Shown: piece after piece, positions 1 through 7,710 of the stretch
Layout: the number at the start of each line of letters is the position of its first letter
How positions within the stretch are numbered: the first letter of the stretch is position 1
Origin: Bacteroidales bacterium UBA5762
GTDB lineage: Bacteria > Bacteroidota > Bacteroidia > Bacteroidales > TTA-H9
Direction of reading: 5' to 3'
DNA: 29,737 nt
Assembly (NCBI GenBank): GCA_002418865.1
Contig: DIEY01000042.1
Span: forward strand, 2,196-31,932
Notes under the pieces: generated by a model
Told to the model about the DNA's origin: nothing
The model's input: the letters and a program-made list of their open reading frames with translations, nothing else
Databases searched by the model: none
Program-made: the position numbers and the translations under genes

Positions 1-24
1 GGGGTTCGATTCCCCTACGGGCTA
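1..24 (+). tRNA. 3' end of a tRNA gene (partial, cut by window edge)
   Basis: The window opens in a T-arm: GGGG, loop TTCGATT, CCCC, with the outermost T-stem pair completed by T16 and a base outside the window. The seven acceptor bases ACGGGCT and discriminator A24 follow. CCA is not encoded (CAA follows), as is usual in Bacteroidota, where it is added after transcription. The anticodon lies outside the window, so the isoacceptor cannot be named; the 5' acceptor strand should read AGCCCGT. Confidence 0.8.
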
Positions 25-617
25 CAAAATATAGGCAAAGAGAGACTTTCACAGTACTCGATGTTTTCCGCTTTTAAACTTTGTTAAACAAGGCACTAAA
101 ACTAGTAACAGGCAGCATAGAATCTCAATTCCCAGGTATACAATAGTCTTAATCAATAAGCAATTCATTTTCATCTTATCATTCAGATAAAATTCTGTCT
201 TTTTTAGCTTAAAGAAATTCGCCACAGCATTTGGAGTAAACTTCGATGGTTTTTTCTATAAAAAATAACTGGCAATCTTGCAAGCAAATACAATTTCTCT
301 ATGAATTGCTGCTATTAACGTGAATATAAGTATTTAAAATTCACTTGGTTAACGGAATATTAATGAAAAAACAACATTTTGACTTAATGAATGGATGGGG
401 CGATAGCAGATAGATCAAAACTCAATTCGGCATTTCACTCAAACCTCTACTACTTTTACTTTCTTATTCATCAAGAGAAAAAAATAGTCATACGTAGCGG
501 ATCACGCCACATCGACTCGAGATAACATTTTGCAGTCGAATTTTTTCGATTAGTGTATTAGCCAAATTAAAAGTTTGGCAAAAACAATCGTTGGGTCAGT
601 TTATTCGAAGTGAATTT
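25..617. other. Long gene-free region downstream of tRNA and gatD
   Basis: About 590 bp of AT-rich DNA lies between the tRNA end and the 3' end of gatD, with no convincing reading frame on either strand. The only structure I can support is a small hairpin at 561-579. Because transcription runs into it from both sides (tRNA on plus, gatD on minus), it is probably a convergent 3' region. Confidence 0.6.
561..579 (-). terminator. Hairpin downstream of gatD, possible weak terminator
   Basis: GCCAAA (561-566) pairs with TTTGGC (574-579) around a 7-base loop, about 40 bp beyond the gatD stop codon. No U-tract follows on the minus strand, so it is not a canonical intrinsic terminator. The call rests on position and a perfect 6-bp stem only. 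Confidence 0.25.
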
Positions 618-2003
618 TTATTTATGCACTTTTTTTAAGAATTGCTCTACTTCGGGTACTCCACCTTGGAAAATAAGATAACCATTATAAGGTTCTCGTT
701 CGGTAATTTCATCATTGATAGGGGTGAGCATCAGTCGTTTTACTTCTTCGGGATCGTCGGTTTGGCCTAAGACCCAACTAAGTTTGATATATGCAGTTTC
801 GGGTAACATATTTCCTGCAGGAATAATTCCTTTGGCCATCATATCGCGGCCAGTATCGTAAACGAACATGTGAACATAGCCCCAAATAGTTTGAACGGTC
901 ATAAACATGTGAATGCCCAATTTATGTGCTCTTTCAATAGCGGGATAAAGTTCCTTGTTAACGTGTCCAAGACCTGTTCCCACGAATATGATTCCTCTGT
1001 AGCCCATGTCGATAATTCCATTTAGTATGTCGGGATGCATACCAGGGTAATAATAAAGCATGGTAACACGTTCGTCGTAATATGGTTTGATGGTAACTTG
1101 TCGGTCTTTTCTACGAGGATTGTATTTTTTCTTAATAGGTGTGACTCCTTTGCGTGTAACCATAGCGACGGGGGTATCGCTAATGGTACGGAAGGTAGAG
1201 CGATAGCTCGAATGCATTTTTCTAACCCTGGTTCCACGATGAAGCAATCCATATTCATCACTAGTAGGCCCAAACATGCAAACTAAAACCTCGGCTATAT
1301 CGCCATGACCGGCTGCAGTCATAGCATGCATCAGATTCAAAGCAGCATCACTGCTTGGCCTGTCGGATGAACGCTGGGAACCAACCAAAATAATAGGAAC
1401 AGGTGAATTCTGTACCATGAACGAAAGTGCAGCTCCTGTATGCGAAAGTGTGTCAGTGCCATGACCTATCACAATGCCATCTACTCCTTTCTCTATCTCT
1501 TTTCCTATGGCTATTGCAAGCGCTTTATATTGAGCTGGCCCCATATTCTCACTGAATACTGCAAATAGCTTTTCGGTTTCGAGATTACAAATGTCGGCTA
1601 ATTCAGGCACAGCACCATAAAGCTCACCAGGGGTGAAGGCCGGAATTACAGCCCCTGTCCGATAATCGAGCCTTGATGCAATTGTGCCTCCCGTACCAAG
1701 AAGTTTCACCTTCGGTAAACCCACCGTAAAAGGAAATTGCTTTTCGGGTATTTTATAATTGGCTTTTTTATAACCCACCTCTTTCATCTCGATTATTGTA
1801 CGAACATCAATACCGATATTGTAACCTGTGGCTATCTTTATTACGATGTGCAAATCATCATCGTTTTCTGCTCTCGGTAAAACAGTGCCCTTGAAATCAC
1901 CACGGCTGGTTTTTATTTCAGCCTGTCCCCATACTCTTACATTGAATTGCTTCAATATCTCGAGTGCCCTGCCTTTATAACCCTGAAAAATATCTTCACT
2001 CAT
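618..2003 (-). CDS. gatD: Glu-tRNA(Gln) amidotransferase subunit D (GatD), archaeal type
   Basis: GatD is the asparaginase-like subunit of the GatDE amidotransferase. It releases ammonia from Gln (or Asn), which GatE uses to convert Glu-tRNA(Gln) to Gln-tRNA(Gln) in the cytoplasm. Residues about 22-75 form the small N-terminal GatD domain (LPRAENDDD, then GYNIGI at 60-65), which ordinary L-asparaginases lack. The asparaginase domain begins at about 98, with TGGTIASRLDYRTGAVIPAF (104-123) and HGTDTLSHTGAAL (181-193). These supply the paired catalytic Thr (T107, T183) and D184; K262 in VRKMHS is the likely catalytic Lys. The 461-residue length fits GatD (about 430-450) and is longer than asparaginase I or II (about 330-350). 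The gene lies 169 bp downstream of gatE on the same strand and is probably co-transcribed. GatDE is described as an archaeal enzyme, so its presence here is unusual. Identification as GatD rather than AnsA is strong. Confidence 0.93.
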   Translation of the reverse strand: MSEDIFQGYKGRALEILKQFNVRVWGQAEIKTSRGDFKGTVLPRAENDDDLHIVIKIATGYNIGIDVRTIIEMKEVGYKKANYKIPEKQFPFTVGLPKVKLLGTGGTIASRLDYRTGAVIPAFTPGELYGAVPELADICNLETEKLFAVFSENMGPAQYKALAIAIGKEIEKGVDGIVIGHGTDTLSHTGAALSFMVQNSPVPIILVGSQRSSDRPSSDAALNLMHAMTAAGHGDIAEVLVCMFGPTSDEYGLLHRGTRVRKMHSSYRSTFRTISDTPVAMVTRKGVTPIKKKYNPRRKDRQVTIKPYYDERVTMLYYYPGMHPDILNGIIDMGYRGIIFVGTGLGHVNKELYPAIERAHKLGIHMFMTVQTIWGYVHMFVYDTGRDMMAKGIIPAGNMLPETAYIKLSWVLGQTDDPEEVKRLMLTPINDEITEREPYNGYLIFQGGVPEVEQFLKKVHK

Positions 2004-2172
2004 TGTATGTAACTGAATTTAGTCGAATCGATTATTATTAACGTTTTTTCCTTTTCTTAGAGACTATAAAAAATTTAATAATTTGATATTTAAAACCTTT
2101 TATTTTAAATCCATTATTTTTTTAATTTAGTAAAATAGTCTAATTTCTCAGCATATTTTACTTCATTTAAAT

Positions 2173-4200
2173 TTAAAAAATTAAAGATTCGAGTAAATTT
2201 CTCAAATCTTTCATAGAAATATTTCCTAATGCAGTTTCCTGGAGTTGTCCCATAATCCAATTGATTTTATTTTCAGGTTCTGGGTTAATGGCTATTTCGT
2301 CGAATTTTTTCGACAAGAAATCTATTTTGGAAAGAAGATCTTCTTTTGCTATGCGTTTGAATTTAAGAATTGTAAGCACAGAGTCGAAATCCATACCAGG
2401 ATGGTCGTAAACTTCGGGGAACATTTTTTGGGCCAATCTCAAATCGAGATGATTATTCTTTAGGTATTTGAGGAGATCGTAAATGCGGTCGAACTGGAAA
2501 GTAGATGAAGGACCCTTTTGTCCTTCTATGTATTTGACTGTATGCCCTAAAAAGCTTCCTGTAAATCGTGCCGGGATTTCAAGCTCGGTATAAATCCTTT
2601 CGATAAGGGGATAAAGATTTTTTTTGAAGATATAGGTAAAGGTATCTTGAGGTACGTTCCATTGAACCAATTGATTATAACGAACCATGACTTCTGTGGG
2701 CAAATCTTTACGAATTTCTTCTATGTAATCATCAGTCAAAGGAATAGGGGCAGAATCGGTATCTGGATACATACGGTCGGCGCCAGGTAAGACACGTTCG
2801 AAAATAGTGGTTCCGTCTTCGAAGGATTTTCGGGTTTCAGGCGGAACTCCGTCGAATGCCATCAAGCAACGTTCTTCTATAGTTTCTAATGCGGTTGAGA
2901 TATCATCTTCTGGCCCCCAAAATACAATCTGGGCATCATTTTCTTCGGCTTGCAATATCTGGCGGATTTTGCTCCAGTCTTCTTCATTGATTTCGGGAAC
3001 AAAAGCTTCGGAATGAGTCATGTTAGGTTTCTCTATGCAGGCAATTACCTTTAAGCGGTCTGAAATTTCGTTGGCAAAGCAATGCTCTGGTTGAGTGAAG
3101 TGAGATAGGATACCACGAAATTGAGGCAAGTTCACTGCAACAATTCTATAACGATTGTCGCGTGCATAAATCAAGGCGGGTAAATTGAAATGGAAATCGA
3201 AAAAATTCAAACGTTTGTAGGTCATCCTCCAATTTTCCTTTCGGATACGAGATTGTAATTTATCTCGAATGAGCAACAAAGCCCATTGACGAAAGGCTTC
3301 ATTATGTGTTAATTCAGGAATCCAGCGAGTATGCGAAACGCCTTTAATTTCTACACGATGACCTCCCCTACAGCTAACATTTACATCTTCACGGCCTGAA
3401 CCACTTCCTGTTCTTACATAACCCGTGCTACGATTGAGAAATCGAATGTAATTACAAGCTTCCATTACTTCATCAGGATTGAGGCAATCTGGATAAGTTA
3501 CCGTTTCTATTAGAGGCATACCCAAACGATCGGTTTTGAAAGTGCGAAAATGTCCAATATCGGAAATCTCACGACAAGCATCTTCTTCGACACTAAGTTG
3601 AATAAGCCTTACTTTTTTATTGCGTAAAGGAATTTCACCTTCCACCCCAACAATGGCTGTGCGCTGAAATCCTGTCGGAATAGAACCATCGAGGTATTGT
3701 TTTCGTGTGATATGTACCTCTCCAACAATATTTAGTTTAGATAAAAGTGCAATCTCGATGGCAATTCTTAAGGCTTGACGGTTCAAGGGAAAAGGAGGAG
3801 TATCGTCGACCTCATACGTACAAGCACTGTCATATTTGATTCTATAAATAATATTTTTGCGGGTTTTGAATTCCATTAAAGCAGTACCGTCATATTCACC
3901 GAGTTCACTCAAGGTGGGCCGCATGTGACGTATCACCTCGGCATCGTAATCATCATCGGCATGATAAAGACCTGCCGGACAATTGCAGAATAATTTCTTA
4001 TCGGTAAGCAATTGTTGATGAACTTCGAGGCCTGATTTGAACCCAATACGATCGTAATCTTCCTGAGTGGCTTGCCTACGGTTTACATAGCCAACCTGTT
4101 GGCGAGTTTCTTCATAATTGGCTTTTGCATCTACAGCTGAAAAAGTAAAATGAAGAGTGCTTTTGTTATTCTCTTGATTCTGAAAACGTTGTTTTGACAT
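2173..4200 (-). CDS. gatE: Glu-tRNA(Gln) amidotransferase subunit E (GatE), archaeal type
   Basis: GatE is the tRNA-binding kinase/transamidase subunit. It phosphorylates the Glu on Glu-tRNA(Gln) and amidates it with ammonia from GatD. The GatB-like cradle starts at FKSGLEVHQQL (residues 54-64), followed by FCNCPAGL with two zinc-type cysteines, then ACTYEVDDTPPFPLNRQAL, RKQYLDGSIPTGFQRTA and LSVEEDACREI. The middle part, around SRAEEND-like and PEDDISTALETIEERC, corresponds to the AspRS-like insertion that distinguishes GatE from GatB, ending in GVPPETRKSFEDGTT. LPGADRMYPDTDSAPIPL and an acidic C-terminal tail domain follow. The frame is open up to an ATG at 4296, but I choose the ATG at 4200 (675 residues) because a TAnnTTTG promoter lies at 4222-4229. 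A 50-residue extension before the GatB motif remains; archaeal GatE lacks most of this. The partner gatD follows on the same strand. Confidence 0.92.
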   Translation of the reverse strand: MSKQRFQNQENNKSTLHFTFSAVDAKANYEETRQQVGYVNRRQATQEDYDRIGFKSGLEVHQQLLTDKKLFCNCPAGLYHADDDYDAEVIRHMRPTLSELGEYDGTALMEFKTRKNIIYRIKYDSACTYEVDDTPPFPLNRQALRIAIEIALLSKLNIVGEVHITRKQYLDGSIPTGFQRTAIVGVEGEIPLRNKKVRLIQLSVEEDACREISDIGHFRTFKTDRLGMPLIETVTYPDCLNPDEVMEACNYIRFLNRSTGYVRTGSGSGREDVNVSCRGGHRVEIKGVSHTRWIPELTHNEAFRQWALLLIRDKLQSRIRKENWRMTYKRLNFFDFHFNLPALIYARDNRYRIVAVNLPQFRGILSHFTQPEHCFANEISDRLKVIACIEKPNMTHSEAFVPEINEEDWSKIRQILQAEENDAQIVFWGPEDDISTALETIEERCLMAFDGVPPETRKSFEDGTTIFERVLPGADRMYPDTDSAPIPLTDDYIEEIRKDLPTEVMVRYNQLVQWNVPQDTFTYIFKKNLYPLIERIYTELEIPARFTGSFLGHTVKYIEGQKGPSSTFQFDRIYDLLKYLKNNHLDLRLAQKMFPEVYDHPGMDFDSVLTILKFKRIAKEDLLSKIDFLSKKFDEIAINPEPENKINWIMGQLQETALGNISMKDLRNLLESLIF

Positions 4201-4221
4201 CGACAAAGATGTTTGAAGTTT

Positions 4222-4229
4222 CAAATGTA
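4222..4229 (-). promoter_or_regulatory. Promoter -7 element for gatE-gatD
   Basis: On the minus strand the bases read TACATTTG, matching the Bacteroidota TAnnTTTG element. ATTG lies 19 bp upstream as a -33-like element. The predicted transcript starts about 15 nt before the ATG at 4200, supporting that start over the upstream ATG at 4296. Confidence 0.6.
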
Positions 4230-4362
4230 GGTATTCTCTCTTGGACTGCAATAAAATGGCGATGCAAAGTATCATCAGCTGATTCAAAACCCTCACAGAA
4301 AATACATTATGAACTTAGTTTCTTTTGTTTTTCTGAAGAGTCTTTGAGCACACCTTTAGTCT

Positions 4363-4370
4363 TAATTTTG
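4363..4370 (+). promoter_or_regulatory. Promoter -7 element for the M50-type protease operon
   Basis: TAATTTTG matches TAnnTTTG, with TTTG (4343-4346) 16 bp upstream. It lies 18 bp before the ATG at 4389, which supports that start rather than the in-frame ATG at 4194. It is divergent from the gatE promoter. Confidence 0.6.
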
Positions 4371-4388
4371 TATTTTGAAGATGCAACC

Positions 4389-5069
4389 ATGAAAGAAGAG
4401 ACTCTTATTTTTTATGCAATGTTATGTGCAGCTATCCTTTTGGGTCGTGTTCCTTTAATCGGACCTTTTTTTAGAGTTATCAATACCATGGTGCACGAAA
4501 CGGGACATGCGCTCACGACCCTTTTATTTAGTGGAAAAGTTTATAAGATAGAATTATTCTCAGATTTGTCTGGAACTACTATCTCTAGCACTAAAGGCAA
4601 GTTTGCAAGGATTATTGTTTCTCTGATAGGCTACCCTTTTTCGACCTCTATGGCTTGGTTGATGTTCTATTTGTTATATCATCAACAACAAAGGGCTGTA
4701 ATCATACTGTTTACTGGCATGAGTCTATTCTGTTTGATCTTTTTTGTCAGAAATATTTATGGTGTAATCTGGCTTTGTGCGTTTATTATTCTTAATGTAG
4801 CAGCCTTATATTTTCTGTCGTATGAGATTATATATTGGATTGCCCTCATTTTTAGTGTACTTTTGCTTGGTGATGCCGTAGCCTCGGTATTGCTTCTGCT
4901 GATATTGAGCATTAAAGCCCCACGAAAAAGTGGTGACGCCCACAGTCTGAGGCAACTTACAGGAATTCATGAGGTGGTATGGTCTCTACTTTTTGCCTCA
5001 TTCGCCTTGTGGATAGCTTACGACATCATTATTAAATTTTTTCCTAAATTTCCTTCTTTACCAGTATGA
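4389..5069 (+). CDS. M50-type (M50B-like) integral membrane metalloprotease
   Basis: A 226-residue multi-spanning membrane protein. The zinc-binding motif HETGH is at residues 36-40 in the segment VINTMVHETGHALTTLLF, as in the Peptidase_M50B-like family. A second conserved-looking patch, SGDAHSLRQLTGIHEVVW (181-198), carries the acidic residue D183 that may be the third zinc ligand. About six hydrophobic segments are visible (near 8-25, 75-97, 103-120, 125-143, 148-173 and 195-215). The frame extends upstream to 4194, but that part overlaps the gatE start and would be transcribed only from upstream of the promoter at 4363-4370, so ATG 4389 is chosen. Such proteins cut substrates within or near the inner membrane; the substrate here is unknown. 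The last 4 bp overlap the next gene (ATGA), indicating translational coupling. Confidence 0.78.
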   Translation: MKEETLIFYAMLCAAILLGRVPLIGPFFRVINTMVHETGHALTTLLFSGKVYKIELFSDLSGTTISSTKGKFARIIVSLIGYPFSTSMAWLMFYLLYHQQQRAVIILFTGMSLFCLIFFVRNIYGVIWLCAFIILNVAALYFLSYEIIYWIALIFSVLLLGDAVASVLLLLILSIKAPRKSGDAHSLRQLTGIHEVVWSLLFASFALWIAYDIIIKFFPKFPSLPV

Positions 5070-5269
5070 TACAGAAAATTCTCACCTTTATCATAGTAAT
5101 TTCAGCAGTCTTTTGGGTAGTTTATCGTTTCTATAGGTTTTCAAAACGAAATTCAAGCCCTTGTGATGGATGCATTTCAAAAGAATGCAACTCATGCCCT
5201 GCAATTGATCTGAAAGCCGAAGCCGAACGCCGAAAGAACGCAAAATCAGTAAAATCAGCCCAGCCATAA
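5066..5269 (+). CDS. Small cysteine-rich single-span membrane protein (FeoB-associated-like)
   Basis: A 67-residue protein with one N-terminal transmembrane helix (about residues 4-21), a basic stretch, then C33-x2-C36-x4-C41-x2-C44 and a charged, Lys/Ala-rich tail. This layout resembles the FeoB-associated Cys-rich membrane protein family (PF12669-like), although no feoB is present in the window. Its start codon overlaps the stop of the M50-type protease (ATGA), so the two are almost certainly made together. The four cysteines could bind iron, zinc or a cluster; which one cannot be told from sequence. Whether it is a partner or a substrate of the protease is inference. Confidence 0.7.
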   Translation: MIQKILTFIIVISAVFWVVYRFYRFSKRNSSPCDGCISKECNSCPAIDLKAEAERRKNAKSVKSAQP

Positions 5270-5411
5270 TATCTACATGATTTTTTCTTATGGATTGTTT
5301 GCTGCCTGATTTGTTTCACAATTACTTATAGGCTATGTATAAGTCTTTCATTTTTTAAAACTATTCGATAGATAAAATGATAAGTAAAATTCTAGTAAAC
5401 CGAAAAAATAG

Positions 5412-5419
5412 TAATTTTG
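5412..5419 (+). promoter_or_regulatory. Possible promoter -7 element upstream of the HPt gene
   Basis: TAATTTTG matches TAnnTTTG, but lies about 95 bp before the HPt start and has no clear TTTG partner. It is the only such element in the 245-bp gap upstream of the gene. Confidence 0.3.
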
Positions 5420-5514
5420 AAACAATGAATTAGAATATCGAATTCATTCGATTTCGAATTTTCATCATTCTAAAATCTTCATTCGTAATAAAGTGGGTTT
5501 TTAAACTTTAGTTT

Positions 5515-5856
5515 ATGATCGACAGGACTACATTTACAAACATGTATGAGAACTTCGATAAGGAAGTCATCAATGAGATTATAGAGATTTTTATTCGTGA
5601 ATATCCGACAAGGATCAAAGAATTGGAGAAAGATATTCAAGCACACGATTTCGACAGTCTTGCCAAGCATGCGCATAGCCTAAAGGGCGTCATTGCAAAT
5701 TTTTATGATGAAGATGCTCGTCAAATAGCTTTTCAACTCGAGAAGAAGGGAAAATCGCTTGATAGTTCTGGTTTAGACGAAGATTTACTATTATTGAAAA
5801 AAGCCTGCGAGCATTTAATGGCTGAACTGAACGAGATTCGTAAAAATTATCGATAA
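5515..5856 (+). CDS. Stand-alone histidine phosphotransfer (HPt) protein
   Basis: A 113-residue all-helical HPt domain with no other domain attached. The phosphorylatable histidine is H54 in KHAHSLKGV (residues 51-59), the usual HSLKG signature. Such proteins shuttle phosphoryl groups between receiver domains in multistep phosphorelays. No kinase gene adjoins it. The nearest candidates in the window are the hybrid kinases at 24350-27277, whose C-terminal receiver (D532 of the larger one) or N-terminal receiver (D53 of the smaller one) could be partners; that link is inference. Its stop lies 9 bp from the convergent stop of the TPR lipoprotein gene, so the two transcripts probably overlap at their 3' ends. 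Confidence 0.9.
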   Translation: MIDRTTFTNMYENFDKEVINEIIEIFIREYPTRIKELEKDIQAHDFDSLAKHAHSLKGVIANFYDEDARQIAFQLEKKGKSLDSSGLDEDLLLLKKACEHLMAELNEIRKNYR

Positions 5857-5865
5857 TTGATGTGG

Positions 5866-6888
5866 TTATTCTTCAGCAATACGTTGAAGAGCTTCTATGG
5901 CTTTCTGAAAGTTGGGTTGAAGACTTATAGCTTTGTTATAATCGGCTGAAGCCCTGCTTATAGCGCCCAGTTGTTCATAGCAATATCCACGGTTTAAATA
6001 GGCTGCAGCATTTTTCTCGTCGAGTTGAATCACACGGTCGAACCACGTAAGGGCTGTTTGGAAATCGAGCAAATCGGCCATATAAATATAACCCATGGCA
6101 AAGATGGAAGGCGTATAATTAGGATCGATGGCCATAACCGATTGATGGACAGCAAGAGCTTTGTCAGTTTGTTCCGTATCTTGATAAAGTAATGCCAGTA
6201 AATACATTGTATGGATATGGTTGGGTTTAATACGGAGGGCATTTTTAAAAAATCCCTCGGCCATTTGGGGTTGTTTTTTCCCATAAAGAATTCCCAATTG
6301 CACATAGGCATCAAAAAAATCCTGATCTTGTTCTATGGCTTTTAAGTAATTCTTTATGGCGCTTAATGTATCACCCTTTTCGGCAAATGCCCAGGCTGTC
6401 AGATAATAAGCCTTTGGATTCAAGGCTTTATGGGTAATAGCCTTAGCAGTAAAGGCAAACGTTTGATCGTAATCTTTCAACACCAGATAGTTTCTGGCTA
6501 ATCCTATCAGAGCATCATTGTAAGCAGGATCGAGACGAAGAGCTCTTGAGTAATATTCTTCTGCCTGAATGGGTTTCCCCATATTAAGATACACATCACC
6601 CAACAAACTAAATAATTTTGGATTGATAGAATCTTTTCCTATTACTTCATTTAGATCTTTAAGAGCTTCGCTATATCTTGCATTTTGAATAAACCAGGAG
6701 GCTCGATCGTAATAAAATTCCACGTTCCCAGGATCATCCCTCAAACGCTCATTCAAATTTTTTAAAACTACGGGAATAGTATCAGGTTGGTTATCCAACG
6801 CCTTTTCTTTTTTTTGTGTGCATGAAGAAGAGAAAATAATTAGTATGGCAAGAAAAATTCCTACAAGGCTTTTCGATAAATTCATCAA
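5866..6888 (-). CDS. TPR-repeat lipoprotein
   Basis: A 340-residue protein with a lipoprotein signal peptide: a hydrophobic stretch then FSSSC, with lipidated Cys at residue 23. The mature part consists almost entirely of tetratricopeptide repeats. I count eight consecutive units of about 34 residues from about residue 58 to the end, most ending in the typical Asp-Pro or similar turn (RLDPAY, AIDPNY, SLQPNF). Such lipoproteins usually scaffold protein complexes at the periplasmic face of a membrane. No partner is indicated by the neighbours. A TAATTTTG promoter element lies on the minus strand at 6911-6918. The second ATG at 6885 is equally possible as a start. Confidence 0.85.
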   Translation of the reverse strand: MMNLSKSLVGIFLAILIIFSSSCTQKKEKALDNQPDTIPVVLKNLNERLRDDPGNVEFYYDRASWFIQNARYSEALKDLNEVIGKDSINPKLFSLLGDVYLNMGKPIQAEEYYSRALRLDPAYNDALIGLARNYLVLKDYDQTFAFTAKAITHKALNPKAYYLTAWAFAEKGDTLSAIKNYLKAIEQDQDFFDAYVQLGILYGKKQPQMAEGFFKNALRIKPNHIHTMYLLALLYQDTEQTDKALAVHQSVMAIDPNYTPSIFAMGYIYMADLLDFQTALTWFDRVIQLDEKNAAAYLNRGYCYEQLGAISRASADYNKAISLQPNFQKAIEALQRIAEE

Positions 6889-7202
6889 GGTAATATATGA
6901 TTTGAACCAGCAAAATTATAGTTTTTTATTACTATTTCGTTCAGGAGATGGATAGGGAGAAAACACGGGCTATTTTCACTACTAAAAACATAAAAGTTTT
7001 CCAAAAAGCTCCCAAAGAACCATTGATGACTCTTTGCACCCATCTCCATTCTCCGGCCACCAAGCATCAACCCCCAATCACTTTATGAACTTTCCAACAT
7101 TCTAATCACTAATCTCTAACCACCATGCCCTGTGTACTAACCACCATACACAATACTTTTCTTATCCTCTTTATAAAGAATTAAAGAATTGTTATTCAAC
7201 CT
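6889..7202. other. Gene-free region with C-rich plus strand
   Basis: This 314-bp stretch contains the promoter of the TPR lipoprotein gene at its left end. A minus-strand frame at 6885-7070 has no family resemblance or regulatory signals, and I do not call it. From about 7030 to 7170 the plus strand is strikingly rich in C and poor in G, with repeated CACCA/CACTAATC-like words, and looks like degenerate intergenic repeat DNA. Confidence 0.5.
6911..6918 (-). promoter_or_regulatory. Promoter -7 element for the TPR lipoprotein gene
   Basis: The minus strand reads TAATTTTG, matching TAnnTTTG, 22 bp before the ATG at 6888. No clear TTTG -33 element is visible. Confidence 0.5.
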
Positions 7203-7619
7203 TTAATTATATTTTATCTTCTTCCCTTTGTTGGGTTTCTTCTTTTCTGGAGTAGCTTTAACCTGCACCTTATATTTACCTTTATGGTCGGCATTAAATC
7301 TGTAGGGATCGTCGATATTCAATTCTAGTTCAATTTTAGCAGCTCTTTTTAGATTTGCTTTAGCTAAATGTGGAGGAAGATTCACACCTACCACCCAGTT
7401 GTCCCCACTCATAAACATATACACATTACGCTTCAAATCGAAATAAATGTTATACTCGGGGAAATAAATGTGGCGAACTTGAGCTCTGTATCCATGAGCC
7501 GGCGCCCAGGGAGGTGGACCATCCACCTTTTTCTGGGTTGAACAAGAAAGCGGAATGATAGATAAAAGAAACCATAATACCACAGAACTCATTACAATTT
7601 TTCTGGTTCCCATAATCAA
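7203..7619 (-). CDS. Small lipoprotein of unknown function
   Basis: A 138-residue protein with a lipoprotein signal: hydrophobic residues about 10-24, then LSC with the lipidated Cys at 26. The mature protein begins with a Pro-rich GPPPWAPAHGYRA segment followed by RHIYFPEYNIYFDLKRNVY and GDNWVVGVNLPP. This is a pattern of aromatic residues (Y-x-PE-x2-YFD-x3-VY, then W and LPP) that I recognise from small uncharacterised Bacteroidota envelope proteins. It ends in a Lys-rich tail (about 25 residues). Function is unknown. It is a single gene with its own TAnnTTTG element at 7654-7661. ATGs at residues 3 and 10 are alternative starts. Confidence 0.75.
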   Translation of the reverse strand: MIMGTRKIVMSSVVLWFLLSIIPLSCSTQKKVDGPPPWAPAHGYRAQVRHIYFPEYNIYFDLKRNVYMFMSGDNWVVGVNLPPHLAKANLKRAAKIELELNIDDPYRFNADHKGKYKVQVKATPEKKKPNKGKKIKYN

Positions 7620-7653
7620 TTGTTTTATTAGGTTTTACTTAAGGCTATCTTGT

Positions 7654-7661
7654 CAAAATTA
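7654..7661 (-). promoter_or_regulatory. Promoter -7 element for the small lipoprotein gene
   Basis: The minus strand reads TAATTTTG, 34 bp before the ATG at 7619. No convincing -33 element is seen. Confidence 0.5.
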
Positions 7662-7710
7662 ATCATTTTTTATAACCCCGTATCTAGTCTGCTGAAAATC
7701 TTATATCTCG

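Noticed and set aside
618..2003. Ordinary L-asparaginase
   Set aside because: The GatD-specific N-terminal domain (GYNIGI region), the RLDYRTGAVIPAF motif and adjacent GatE rule this out.
2173..4200. GatB of GatCAB
   Set aside because: It has the AspRS-like insertion and GatE-specific motifs; no gatA or gatC is nearby.
4201..4296. Extension of gatE to the ATG at 4296
   Set aside because: The segment would precede the TAnnTTTG promoter at 4222-4229 and has no resemblance to GatE; the ATG at 4200 is preferred.
4194..4388. Extension of the M50-type protease to the ATG at 4194
   Set aside because: It overlaps the start of gatE and lies upstream of the protease's own promoter element at 4363-4370; the extra residues look non-coding.
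5866..5876. Terminator between the convergent HPt and TPR lipoprotein genes
   Set aside because: Only 9 bp separate the stop codons and no hairpin with a T-run is visible there.
6885..7070. 61-codon minus-strand frame between two lipoprotein genes
   Set aside because: No family resemblance, overlaps the promoter and start of the TPR lipoprotein gene, and has odd composition.
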